Assembly: GCF_004011695.2 (NCBI RefSeq)
Contig: NC_082411.1
Coordinates: forward strand, 1,596,001 to 1,660,000
DNA: 64,000 nucleotides
Origin: Ascochyta rabiei
Lineage: Eukaryota; Ascomycota; Dothideomycetes; Pleosporales; Didymellaceae
Reading direction: 5' to 3'
A program made the translations under genes and the position numbers. Shown piece after piece: positions 20,716-32,759 of the stretch. Position 1 is the stretch's first letter. Every line of letters begins with the position of its first letter. The notes below the pieces were generated by a model. The model was not told the origin of the DNA and did not search any database. It saw only the letters and a list, made by a program, of their open reading frames with translations.

Positions 20716-22015
20716 TAACGTACTCCACGGGTGAGCGGATCAAACGGGTGAGCGGATCACTCTGCCAAGACCACACCAAACCTCCACCTTACCACGCAAT
20801 ACCTCAACAACAACATTAATCTACGCCCTTAAGAGAAGCTGCAATACAGCTTGCGCTCTAGGCAATTAAATAAGACGCAATGCTTACTATATAACGCGCT
20901 ACAGCTATATATAACACGCCTTACAGTATACTACACGCTTAATACACAGGACAACCTGCATAAGCTAATTATACGCCAGTTCAACAGATTATAGACCAGA
21001 CTAAGGAGGACGTGATTGCTAAGTACATCCTTAAGCTAGATGCACAAGGATTTGCCTCTTAGCTGGCTGCTATAGCTAATATAGCTAATTCTTTGCGTGC
21101 TAAGCGCAATATAGGCCATGTTAGCATAAACTAGCCTAACACGTTTATTAAGCGCTGCCCTAACCTTAAAGTAAGGTTTAATTGCAAGTACAACTACAAG
21201 AGAGCCCTCTGTAAGGATCTAGAGATTATTAGGGGCTGGTTTAGGCTTGTAGCAAATGTTAAAGCTAAGTATAGTATCTAGGACAATAACACATATAACT
21301 TTAATAAGACAGGCTTTATAATAGGCTAGATATTAACAGAAGCAGTTGTTACAGGCTTAGAGCGTTAAGGACAGCTAAAGGCAGTGCAGCAGGGTAATTA
21401 AGAGTAGACAACGGTTATATAGGGCATTAATGGCACAGGGTAGGCTATTCTACCCTTTATTATCTTTAAAGGCTGTAACCACCTCTCTGCCTGGTACAAA
21501 GAGGATAATCTGCCCTATAACTAGGTTATTAGAGTCTCTAAGAACAGATGGACTACTAACAAGCTTGGTCTAGACTGGTTAAAGCACTTTAATGCCTATA
21601 CAAAGACGCGCACCTAAGGAGTACACTAGCTGCTCCTTATTAACAGCCACAAGAGCCACAACTCCCTTAACTTCTAACAATACTGTAAGGAAGCAAAGAT
21701 TGTTACACTGTGTATGCCTCTACACTTATCTTACCTCTTACAACCACTAGATGTAGGTTGTTTTGCCCCTCTAAAGAAGGTATATAGGCGCTAAGCTAAG
21801 AATCTTATGCATAACTATATTACTTATATTACTAAAACTAAGTTCCTACTATGCTTTATAGACGCCTATAAGGAGACATTTACTTCTAGCAATATCTAAA
21901 GAGGCTTCTAAGGCGCTAGAATAGTCCCCCTTAACCTAGAATAGGTTATAATAGGTCTTAATGTCTGCCTACGTACCCTACCGCTACCTACTATAGAAGA
22001 TAAGCCCTAGCAGTC

Positions 22016-22502
22016 TGTTACGATCCTGTGCTAGGGCACGGCACAAACATAAGTACCAGCCAACCAAGACCCCTGACTCCGCTCTGAAGGAACGAACAGT
22101 GGAGAAGGACAGAACAGATAGGGATGTTACGTGACTGCTCGTTAACGAGCATGACACACGTAACTGCTTGTTAACAAGCATGGTACAATATGCTTGTCCA
22201 CAAGCACCCTTATATATTTTATTAGACTAACTCTAGTTACTTATTAATAAGTACTGTATCTCCTTAGTATATAGTTAGTAGGAACATAACCCTTATAGTT
22301 TGTGTTTAACCTTATTAATTAAGTTTGTCTTTAGAATCTTAACCTGCTCTTGAACTAGACAGTCTACTCTGTACTATTTATTACACCCTATCTTTACAAG
22401 CTTTGCTTAGTTAATAACCCTTACTAATCTAGTAACTGTACTTATCCCTAAGAACTAATAGAATTAGTACTTACAGTCTTTAACTAAAGTACAACTTTAA
22501 CA
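22016..22502 (+). repeat. 5' LTR of Gypsy-1
   Basis: 487 bases, TG...CA ends, the same length as the 3' LTR. The differences from the 3' LTR are mostly C/T and G/A, as expected from RIP. Confidence 0.93.
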
Positions 22503-22562
22503 TTTTAAACACCCCTAAGATAAGTACCTCTACAGGATCCCGTGCTACCCCTAGCAGCTCTA

Positions 22563-23510
22563 ACATGGACGTTGACGTAGACCCTCCAGTCTACACCTCA
22601 GGCATGAACGTTAACAAACCTGACCTTTACCACAGAGACCGCAGCAAGCTTAATAACTAGCTTATGCAATAGGACCTCTTCTTTACCTTCTAAGGCAAGA
22701 AGGTTCCTAAGATTAAACAAGTAGTCCTTGCAGCTAGCTACATGCGTAGTAAAGCGTTCACCTAGATTAAGCCCTTCGTACAGCAGTACCAAGCTGGCAA
22801 AGCCCTAGACAACGTAGATATATAGATAAGAGACTTTAACCTATTTAAAGAGAAGATTAAGCCAATCTTTAGAGTCTCTAATAAACCACACATTACCTAC
22901 TGTAACATTTAGAAGATTAAGCAAGATAAGTCAGCCGCCAACTACGCCGCGGAATTTCAGCAGCTCGCTGCTAACACTGACTGGGACAACACTGCTCTGA
23001 TTACTATGTTCTGACAGGGATTAAAGCCTAAGGTTAAGGAAGAACTTATGCGCACTAGCGCGAGCACTAAAACCCTTAACAAGCTTATTAATACTGCTAT
23101 TAACATTAACGTACAACTCTACAAACTTTAGCAGGAACTTTAAGACAACCCTAGAGCGCGCACTACCGTCATCGCTACTAACCAACTGCTACTAAGAAAC
23201 CAGTGGCGTAACAACCTGAACTAAGGACAACAAGGAGGACGCAATCAGCCAAACACCGGTCGCTGCATCTACAGTAACACACAGAGTGGATACTACAGAC
23301 CAGAGGCAATAGACCTCTTAAACCTCAACAAGGGACCACCTAAGCGATGGAACGAGAAGCCTAGAGGGGGCAAGCAATCAGGAGGCAGCAAGGACTGCTA
23401 CAACTGTGGCAAACCAGGCCACTTTGCCAGGGACTGCTGGATGAATAAGGTTCACCGCCAGTTAAATGTACTTACCTGTGATCACAATAACACAGAAGCT
23501 AGTAAATAGG
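22563..23510 (+). pseudogene. Gypsy-1 gag with CCHC knuckle
   Basis: The frame starting MDVDVDPPVYTSG at about 22565 continues through stops to a capsid-like region (YAAEFQQLAANTDWD, FLQGLKPKVKEEL-like) and the zinc knuckle CYNCGKPGHFARDC at about 23398-23439. At least eight in-frame stops are visible. It packages element RNA in intact relatives. Confidence 0.85.
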
Positions 23511-24559
23511 AAATTCTCACTAATAACATTAGACGGCTGCTGGAAGACCCAGAGTCTGGTCTAGAGGACGATAACGACTGTATTGTACCTCCAATTCGTG
23601 TAGCAACACCCTACTAGGACGCCCAGACAGGCGAAGAAACAGAATACTACTCTAACAACAACCAGCGATACCACGCAGTGGAATACAAGCAGACCTAGGG
23701 CAGCGTCCAAATAGGCAAGAAGTACAATAGACCCTTCCAGAAACAAGGAACGCGCTACCTCACCCCTGACAGTAGAGAATTAATGGTTACAGAACCAAAA
23801 CCCCGAAGCGCAAGAAAGGACAATATAGTTAACAACATTATAGCCTACAAGCAGACAGAAGACGTTACTGCAGCACGTAAACAAGAACAATTGGCTAGAC
23901 AGCGCTAGAAGCGCGAAGATAAAGAAGCCTATTGCTAAATGTGTCAAGAACTCGTCAGCCCTATAGTAGGACCGCCAACAGGAGAATTCACACCAGAACT
24001 CTAAGAGCTCGTTCACTAATTCTGCAAGGAAATCGACGACAGTAAACAGTTCGCTAACGACCTGGAAGAAGCTGAAGACCAGCTTTAGTGTAAGCAAGAA
24101 ACACAGCTCAGCCTAGAACGTATGCAGAAGCAAAGAGAAGAGCTCCTACTAATTAGCCCACAACTACAGTACATCCTGGACTACTAAAACCTAAAACATA
24201 GAAACCTTACATAGACGGCATGCTCTAAGGACAGATGCATAATCTATTATAACAAGAAGCTTGGTGCGGGATGGTTCCTGGCACGACAAGGCCTCTGTTG
24301 CAACTAATGGTACTAGTGTTACAATGACCTGTGTAAACTTCATCTTATTAACAAGCGCCAGAAAGCACACTTTCCTGGTACAGATAACCCACAGGCCACA
24401 ATACAAATGCAGCTAGTAGTTAACAGGAGTTGCTACAACGCACACTGGCAGAACTGTCTTAACACAGACTGCAAAAAGCACCGCACTACTAAGGAATACA
24501 AAGGTTTCAGTAACAAGGGGACTTTTTTAGGCCAGCGCCTATAAGCTCTAGGGATTGAT

Positions 24560-27500
24560 CTATTAATAGTATCAGGACCAATCACCTCATTAAACTACCT
24601 ATTAAACTAAATATAGTAGTCTTTTTGGCACTCTTAGACTTAGGAGCACAAGCGAATTACATATCTAGGACAACGGTGTTCTAAGCTGGACTTAGATTAT
24701 ATCGCAAGAAACACGCTTACTTGCTCTAAGTAGCTAATAGAGAATTGATGCCGGACGAACCACTGATCATGTTTGAAGTGATAGCGGCACCCCTACAAAT
24801 ACAGGGGCACTACAAGGAAATAAACCTAGACGTCTTTGCAAAGGCCACGCACAACGTTATACTAGGACTTCCCTAGTTACAAAAGCACAACCTAAAGATA
24901 GATTAGGTATAAGAAAGACTTTTGTTAGAAGGATGTAAATGTGGCACTAATATATCCACGCCTACGCAGCGCACGCAGCAGCTGGTAGATAAGAAGGAGA
25001 TCAACAACGTCTCTTTAACACATAAGACGCGCCAAGATAGAGCAGTCAACTCTGCAGATACTGAGAGCCCCACAGATCACAAAGCAAGAGTTAAGGAGGA
25101 GAAGAGTGCACCTCCTGCTATCCCTGACGTTTACTGACAGTACGTAGAGATGTTTAGAGAAGAGCTTACAGTAAAAGCCCTGCCTAAGCATAAACCCTGG
25201 GATCACAAGATCAAGCTCCAGGAAGGAAAGACACTGACTTTCGGGCCACTATACTAGTTATTAGAAAAGGAACTTAAAGTACTTTGCAAGTACATTAAGG
25301 AGAACCTTAAGAAGGGATTTATTAGAAGATCAGAATCACCTGCAGGGTACCTAATCATATTCGTTCCTAAGAAGGATGGCAAGCTACAACCTTACATCGA
25401 CTTCAGGAAGCTTAATAAAATCACCATTAAGAACTGCTACCCGCTCCCGAACATCACAGAGTTGCAGGACCAGCTAGCAGGAGCTTAGTACTTCACAGCG
25501 TTAGATCTATAAGGTGCGTACAACCTTATACGCATAAAGGAAGGAGAAGAATAGAAAACAGCATTTAGGACGCGATACAGACTCTATAAGTACCTAGTCA
25601 TGCCGTTCAGTCTAACAAACGCACCAGCAACGTGCCAGGAGTTAATTAACAACGTCCTAAGAGCACATCTCGACAGAACTGTAGTAGCGTACCTAGACGA
25701 TATCCTAGTGTACTTAAAGACACTAGAAGAGCACACAAAACACGTTACAGAAGTGCTAGAATGCCTAAAGCAGGCAGACCTACAGCTTAAACCTAAAAAG
25801 TGCGAGTAGCATAAGGAGGAAGTTGAATTCCTAGGGTACATTGTAGGTTGACACGGAGTCAAGATTAGTCCAACAAAGGTGGAAGTAGTTAAGACTTAGC
25901 AAACGCCAAAAACGGTCAAACAGATCTAGGAATTCTTAGGATTTGTTAACTTTAACCAACGCTTTATTAAGGACTACTCTAAGATCGCAATCCTGCTAAC
26001 AAAGCTCACGCGGAAGGATACACCATTTAAGTAGGGACAAGAACAAGACAATGCGTTTAAGGCACTTAAGCAAGCCTGTACTACACCTCCTACATTAATT
26101 ACGTTTTGTAGCAGCAAACTAATGCGCATAGAGACTAACGCCTTAGATCTCGCGTTAGGCGCATGTATCACACAAGAGAAGGATAGACTATAGCACCCTA
26201 TCACATACTATTCACACAAGTTCTTAGGACTAGAAGAACACTACAATGTGCATAACAAGGAACTGCTCGCAATTGTATCAGCCCTGGAACATTAGCGACC
26301 ATACGCAGAAAGCTGCTCCAAACTTACTATCTACACTGACCACAAGAACCTGGTATACTTTACTACCACCAAGGTCTTAAACTAACAACAAGTACGTTAG
26401 TCTAAGATGCTTAGGTAATACAAGTTCAGGATATTGTATACGCCAGGAAAAGACAATAGTAGAGCTGATGCACTTAGTTAACAACACAACCTTACTAGAG
26501 AAAAAACGATTAACCAGTTTGCAGTTTTAGGAATCAACGACGATGGATCACTAGGACTATTGCAGCAACTTAACAACATAATGCGGATCGAAATCAACCA
26601 GCGCATTACATCAGACGTACCAGAAGAACTTCAGGACAAAATTATAGCCAATTACCACAATAACCTGCTACACAGACACCCTGGAATTACACGCATAATA
26701 GAACTTATTAAATAACACTATAAGTTCAGCAACATAAAAGACAAGGTTACTAAGTACATTAAGAACTGTGTTAACTGTTAGCAAAACAAACATAGTACAC
26801 ACGCAAAATACAGAGAAATGCAGGCAATAGAACCGCTAACGGCACTATGGACGAACATTACGATAGATTTTGTTACACAGCTGCCTATCTCAAGAGACCC
26901 TGTTACCGGATACGACTACGACTCAATCTTCGTTATAGTTAACAGATTCACCAAGTACACTGAAATAATACTGTTTTGACATAGTTACACTGCAGAGCAG
27001 CTTACACAAGTGTTCCTAGATTAACACATAAGGCATTACGGCATACCCAAATTAATTATTAGTAACTAAGACAAGCTCTTCACGTCAAATTACTGGACCA
27101 CGCTCTTGGCAGCAATTGGTACCAAGAAGAAGCTTTTAACAGCCTATTATCCGCAGACGGATGGACAGACTAAAAGAACAAATCAGACCATAGAAACATA
27201 CCTACAAATCTACAGCAACCAGCAGCAAGACAACTGGGTTTTACTGTTACCTATGGCACAGATTGCATATAACAACAAATTGTTAGAAGCAACAGGAGAA
27301 TTACTGTTCTTCCTAAACCACAGGATGCACCCAAATCTCTTTACTAGAAGTCTGGACACGCCAATTCAGACTGAATTAGCAATATCCTTAGTAGTAAGAC
27401 TAAAGGAAGTGCATAAAAAGGCACTAGAAAACATTAGTAAGGCTTAGGAACAAGCAATCTCATATGTTAACCAGAAAAGAAAAACAGCACCTTAGCTAAA

Positions 27501-27936
27501 AGAGGGGGATAAAGTCTATCTCCTTACAAAAAACCTTCGCACACAAAGACCAACAAAAAAACTAGACCACGTTAAAGTCAGACCCTTTTTTATTTCTAAG
27601 CAGATAAGCTTAGTTAACTATAGACTTAATCTGCTAAAGGATACAAAGATCCATCTAGTGTTCCACATCTCGCTATTAGAACCAGCCAACCCCAGAACGC
27701 CTATCTAGGAAAACTTCCATTATTAAGCTAACAGCAAAGATAAATAGGAAGTTAAAAAAATAGTAACACATAAGGGAAATGGCAATTAACAAAGGTATCT
27801 AGTCAAATGGTTAGGATACCCAGACTCAGAAAACACATAGGAACTACCTGCGCACCTTACAAGCTGCCGCCGATTGGTACGCAAGTACCATGATTCGCTA
27901 CAGACTCTTCGATTAAACCAAGAGCGCCCTAGGTAG
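24560..27936 (+). pseudogene. Gypsy-1 pol (protease, RT, RNase H, integrase, chromodomain)
   Basis: Protease region near 24620-24680 has LDLGAQANYIS, with Ala-Gln rather than the catalytic Asp-Ser/Thr-Gly order. RT spans about 25300-25860, with [33 protein letters not shown] and the active-site context YLDDILVY. RNase H follows (TDHKNLVYF near 26340). Integrase has the HHCC region at about 26650-26780 (HRHPGITR, KNCVNC), then ITIDFVTQLP and AYYPQTDGQTKRTNQ. A chromodomain near 27790 reads YLVKWLGYPDSENT with stop-for-Trp after it. Stops are frequent throughout. Confidence 0.9.
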
Positions 27937-28363
27937 CTGGCGAGGCACACATGCCAATAGACGCCGCAGGACAGTTAGGATTAACTTCCTTAGCCAGGTC
28001 TAACTCGCCAGCCTTAACCATCCTATTTGCCAAACACAGCGCCTTTTGCTGCACGTGTTTATTTGCCTATTTTAGGATTTTCTTATTACGCAACAATTGC
28101 GCAATAATAGTTGTAAGGAGTAACTTGTCTTCTTCTACCTTTTTCTTATACTCCTTACAAGTCTTATCTAACAACGCCTAAGACATGTTTATACATGGCT
28201 TGCCAGCCTTTATACACTTAGCACACTTTAGACCTTTTAGACTACCTGGCATAATGTAGCACTTGTGGCTGCTAAAGAAACAACAATTGCAGGGGACTTT
28301 AGTAGGTGTATTAGCTCAGCGGATTTCTAATGCAAGACGGATGTTACAGGCATACAAGGACAT
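27929..28363 (-). pseudogene. Antisense Cys-cluster frame inside Gypsy-1 (between pol and 3' LTR)
   Basis: On the minus strand a 145-codon frame starts at 28363 (MSLYACNIRLALEIR) and ends at 27929, overlapping the end of pol tail to tail. It holds three stops (TGA, TAG, TAG), as expected of RIP decay. The order is a Cys-rich segment, PCNCCFFSSHKCYIMPGS, then LKCAKCIKAGKPC (C-x2-C-x6-C), followed by a Lys/Glu-rich likely coiled coil (KTCKEYKKKVEEDKLLL). Cys spacing with a Ser before the second half is reminiscent of small zinc-binding modules in fungal proteins. A second internal ATG is at 28252. Transcription would have to start near the 3' LTR. Function is unknown; whether it is ever expressed cannot be seen here. 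Confidence 0.6.
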
Positions 28364-28463
28364 CTTAACTTACAGGTTACTAGATGTAGGAATTGTAGAT
28401 TATATAAAACTCTAAAATATAATTATATAGTTTAAGAACAAACTAAAGAGGAAGGGGGGATAG

Positions 28464-28950
28464 TGTTACGATCCTGTGCTAGGGCACGGCACAAACATAA
28501 GTACCAGCCAACCAAGACCCCTGACTCTGCTCTGAAGGAACGAACAGTGGAGAAGGACAGAACAGATAGGGATGTTACGTAACTGCTTGTTAACAAGCAT
28601 AACACATATAACTGCTTATTAACAAGCATAGTATAATATGCTTATCTACAAGCACCCTTATATATTTTATTAGACTAACTCTAGTTACTTATTAATAAGC
28701 ACTGTATCTCCTTAGTATATAGTTAGTAGGAACATAACCCTTATAGTTTGTGTTTAACCTTATTAATTAAGTTTGTCTTTAGAATCTTAACCTGCTCTTA
28801 AACTAGACAGTCTACTCTGTACTATTTATTGCACCCTATCTTCACAAGCTTTGCTTAGTTGATAACCCTTACCGATCCAGTAACCGTACTCATCCCTAAG
28901 AACCAATAGAATCAGTGCTTACGGTCTTTAACTAAAGTACGACTTCAACA
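28464..28950 (+). repeat. 3' LTR of Gypsy-1
   Basis: 487 bases, directly after the polypurine tract; matches the 5' LTR end to end with scattered transitions. Confidence 0.93.
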
Positions 28951-29522
28951 CAGTCCTAAACCCCAAGCACTACCCTGCAATTAGGGTCGCAATTAACGCT
29001 GGTTTAAGAGAGGATTTAAAGGCATGCAAGCAGCTTACTAACTTTAATAGTTAAGGCCTTTAAAAAGCTTGCTAAAGGCGCAGCTATAGTAGCGCATAAG
29101 CTAGTGTTAGCTTAAAGGGAGATTACTAGGCTTTAAGTAGTAAATAAGGCTGCTACGCAACGTAAATTGCATAAAAGAAAGCAATTACAGCAGGAGGGAG
29201 TCCTAACAGCTAAGGAAGGCCTTTAATTAACTACTCTAACTAAGTTTAGGGCGCGTGGTGATAGTAAGAAGGCAAAGAAGCAAGTGCGCGCTAAAGGAGG
29301 GGAAGTAACCTAAAGATGCTGTACAAAGTGCTATAATGTTAGACATAACTCACGTACATGTAAGAAGGCTGTAGAAGATGTTTCTAAATAATATTATGTA
29401 CTGCACTACTGTATACAAGGCTAAAGTAGGCTAATGCGAGCTATAATAGGGTAGAAATTTGGTGTGGTCTTGGCAGAGTGATCCGCTCACCCGTTTGATC
29501 CGCTCACCTGTGGAGTACGTTA

Positions 29523-29935
29523 ACAAAAGTTAAGAAGTCTTAGGCAACGTGCACAGTCTAGGGGCGACCAAGTAGTAAGTTAAACACTGTACAGTAGCCT
29601 TTTTGTAGAGGGCGTTTAGAAGAGACCTCTGCCTCTTACAATTAATTAACTATATGCGACGGTCTATTCTAGTTCATCGTAACCAACACAACCACTCTAG
29701 AGTGCTTGTAATAGTTACACAAGCCTTTTTCTAGAGGAAAGCGTTTAGAAGAGACCTTTGCCCCTTGTAATCTATTAAATGTGCAACGGCCTCTTCTACT
29801 TTATTGTAACCAACACAAGCACTATAGAGTGCTGGTGATAGTTATACAAGCCTTTTTCCAGAGGGGGGCGTTTAGAAGAGACCTCTGCTACTTACAACTA
29901 ATTAACAGTATTCTATCGTCTATCGTACCCCTACA
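29523..29935 (-). repeat. End of repeat X and satellite array C (reverse orientation)
   Basis: After the TA at 29521-29522 the sequence resumes repeat X (AAGTCTTAGGCAACGTGC), then gives about three satellite units in reverse orientation, each with AAGCCTTTTTCYAGAGG and GTTTAGAAGAGACCT. Together with array B in forward orientation it makes the outer ends of the repeat inverted. Confidence 0.8.
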
Positions 29936-30277
29936 GTAGCTGCTCACGCTGCTACATTTGTCTTTAGCCCTAAGCTTAGTCAAGGTATATATGCCAGCTA
30001 TTAAAACACCACAGCTAAGTTGTCTACAGTAACTAGCGATTGCGGCTTCACCCCTGCAGGCAGCATTACAAAGATCCAGTCATTACTGAGTTGAGCATTA
30101 ACCAATGATATTAATTGTTTTAGAGCGATTGCCTGGCGCTAAGCTACATATGGAAGGTGGGGCTCTGCAAAACCGTTGCGCAGCTGTCTAAAGGGGTGAA
30201 GCCGCAATTGCTAGTTACTGTAATTGACCGCAGCGTTTTGCAGATGATTAGATGCAAGTAAATGATGCCATCGATTA
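29936..30277 (+). other. Relic copy of the 5' end of the gene at 50592, interrupted by a MITE and then by pogo copy 4
   Basis: GTCTTTAGCCCTAAGCTTAG at 29957 and ACCGCAGCGTTTTGCAGATG, then ATTAGATGCAAGTAAATGAT, match the leader and first codons of the 50592 gene (TCAGCCCTAAGCTTGATTAA, CACAGCGTTTCGAAGATGAT, TGGATGCAAGTAAGCGATTC). The stretch is split by the MITE at 30027-30220 and ends at the pogo insertion. It is one of three tandem copies of this upstream unit. Confidence 0.8.
30027..30220. mobile_element. MITE, about 194 bases, TA target duplication (copy 2)
   Basis: Ends CAGTAACTAGCGATTGCGGC and its complement GCCGCAATTGCTAGTTACTG; TA at 30025-30026 and 30221-30222. Sister copies at 50529-50620 show the empty site (GTGTCTAATC), confirming insertion at a TA. 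Confidence 0.9.
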
Positions 30278-32759
30278 ACGTACTCCACAAGCGAGCCACT
30301 CACCCAAGCAAACTGCTTACTTTTGCTAAGACCACACCAAACTTTATACTACCTACAATGCCGCAACACAACAACGTAAAAAAGCCCTTAAATAAAGCAG
30401 ATATACAGCTTGCCCTACAGGCTATTTAATAAGACGTAACACTCTCTTAGTAACGCGCTGCAGCAATCTACAACGTGCCTTAAAGAACACTTAGTAATTA
30501 ACTTACTAGAGCCTCTTTACAACGCAATTATAAGCCTAAATTAATAAAGCTAACAAGCACTAAAGAGGAGGTAATTATCTAGTATGTATTAAAGCTAGAC
30601 AAGTAAGGATACTTACCCTAGCTTGCTAATATAGAGGATATGGCCAATTCTCTGCTTACAGAGCGCTACTAGACCTATGTTAGCAAGAACTAGGCTGCTA
30701 ACTTTGTTAAATGTTAGCTAGAGCTTAAAATTAAGTTTAATTGTAAGTATAACTATAAGAGAGCCCTATATAAGGATCCTAAGGTAATTAGAGACTAGTT
30801 CTAGTTAGTAGAGAATACTAAAGCTAAGTATAGTATCCTAGATAAAGACACCTACAACTTTAATAAGTCTAGCTTTATAATAGGTGTTATATCTATAGGA
30901 GCTATTGTTACAGGCTCTAAGCGTTAAGGGAGACTAAAGGCAGTGCAGCAGGGTAACTAAGAGTAGACCAGTATTATCTAAGGCATCTGCGCAAAGGGCT
31001 AGTCTATCCCACCCTTTATTATCCTCTCTAGTAAGCACTACCTCTTAGCCTAGTACAAGGAGCCTAGTATACCTAACAACTAGGTCATTAGTATCTCTAA
31101 TAATAGCTAGACTAATAATAAGCTTAGAGTTAAGTAGTTAAAGCACTTTAATAAGCACATAAAGGCGCGCACTATTAGCAGCTATTAGCTGCTTATTCTA
31201 GACAGCTACAAGAGCCACAACTTAGTTAAATTCTACTAGTACTGTAAGGAGTATAAGATTGTTACTCTATGTATACCTCTACACTTGTTACACCTACTAC
31301 AGCTACTTAACGTAGGCTGTTTTGCCCTAATAAAGAAAGCCTATAGCTGCTAAGCTAAGCAGCTAATACGCAGTAAGATTACGCGTATTACTAAACTTAA
31401 GTTCTTACCATACTTTAAAGCAGCTTTTAACTAACGCCTTAATTACTAAGAGCAACATCTAGGGAGGATTTAGAGGTGCTGGCCTAGTCCTACTTAACCT
31501 AGAAGCTGTAATCTTAAAGCTTAAAGTGCGGTTATGTACCCTACTACTACCCCTTATAGATAAGAGTACCTAGGAGTCTAAAACACTAAGCAACACCCTA
31601 GAGTTTAGGTCTTAATTAAAGCTGATTTAAGAGAGGATTAAGAGACACGCAAATAGCTTACTGTCGCGCAGCCGAGCCTGTGGATGACCAATGGGGTGCT
31701 CCCCTATCCAATCGAGCTTGCGGATTATTGTTGAGTGGCTCCTTTCTCCACAATTAACCACCGAGCTCCTGAGGGTCGCCCACAAAGCTTAAGTAAGCGA
31801 GATCACGTAATAACCAAATTTCCTTTGTACTTAAGCAACATGTTACACATCAAATATATAGACACTGATTAAATTAATTAATTACCTAAGTATAGTCCTC
31901 TAAGCTCTGTCTGTTAGGATCTCTTTTCAGAGGGGTGGCACGTTATAGAGCATTTGAAGATAGAGTGTGTATTTACAGGTTATGGATAGACAAATCGCTG
32001 CTGAAAGGATCAGAGCAATTCACGTAGGCTATATAGTTACGCCACCCCTGCTACGCAATCAGACCCTTGGCTCCTCATGCGGAACAAGCGGAAGGAGTGG
32101 GCCTAACAATATCCCCCTTCTAGGGTTACTTGTCCTAAGTAACCAAGATGGTAGGCTTTTGAGATTAAGTAAGTAATTATGGACTATTATGGTCTACAGG
32201 GCATTGCTGTTACCCCAGGTGCGTGTTTTGGTAGTGGAAGGATTTTCCTCGAACCCGTCGGGGGATTCGGCCTCCTCCACCTTCACCTTCACTTCACTTC
32301 TTCTCTCACCTCTGATTTTGCGCAGTTGCCTGCAAAATAAGTGGGTCTACGTGCTGCTAGCTCAGGGTCCAGGTATAACTATCGTACTTCCCCATTTTGG
32401 ACCATTACTACTACACTCTACTCCTCTTTTTAGTAAGTTAATAATATCTATTAGCTTAAATAGATTTTCCTTTGTTGTTCTGGAATGTGTCCTTATGGGT
32501 TATTATAGGTTATTAGGGTCCCACAGGTGGCTAACTAAGTTCTTTAGAATCGAACCGCACTATACAAGCATTTCCCGGCCCTAAGCCTACCACACCACCA
32601 CTACTAAGCCCTTTCTCTGTTAAGGCCACACGCAACTATAGATTTAAACGTAGTTAGTAACAATATAGCCTATAATAGCGTCTAGTCTGTTTGGCTTTGC
32701 GTTTAGTGCATTTGCGGCTTCGCTTCTAGTTAATTCGAGCATTGTGGCAGGGTCGGTTG

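Larger units (their letters stand above)
22016..28950 (+). mobile_element. Ty3/Gypsy chromovirus retrotransposon (Gypsy-1), full length, RIP-inactivated
   Basis: Two 487-base LTRs (22016-22502, 28464-28950) begin TGTTACGATCCTG and end CAACA/TAACA. CAGTC is duplicated on both sides (22011-22015, 28951-28955). A polypurine tract AAAGAGGAAGGGGGGATAG precedes the 3' LTR. The gene order gag, protease, RT, RNase H, integrase, chromodomain is that of chromoviruses. All frames contain many TAG/TAA codons where Trp or Gln is expected, so it cannot move by itself. It sits within pogo copy 3. An antisense frame lies between pol and the 3' LTR. Confidence 0.95.
20718..29520 (+). mobile_element. Pogo/Fot1-type DNA transposon (copy 3), split by a Ty3/Gypsy element
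   Basis: TIRs run from 20718 (ACGTACTCCACGGGTGAGCG) and back from 29520, with TA at 20716-20717 and 29521-29522. Its own parts, 20718-22015 and 28956-29520, sum to 1863 bases. The + strand transposase is very similar to copy 2, with KDLEII*GWFRL-type context near 21230, LGLDWLKHFNAYTKTRT near 21570, and LQPLDVGCFAPLKKVY near 21740. It is heavily interrupted by TAG/TAA codons. The empty site can be read from the left copy of repeat X near 12285-12295. Confidence 0.92.

Noticed and set aside
28300..28335. tRNA-like string (GTATTAGCTCAGCGG) inside Gypsy-1
   Set aside because: No cloverleaf or T-arm follows; it falls within the antisense frame region and is probably chance.
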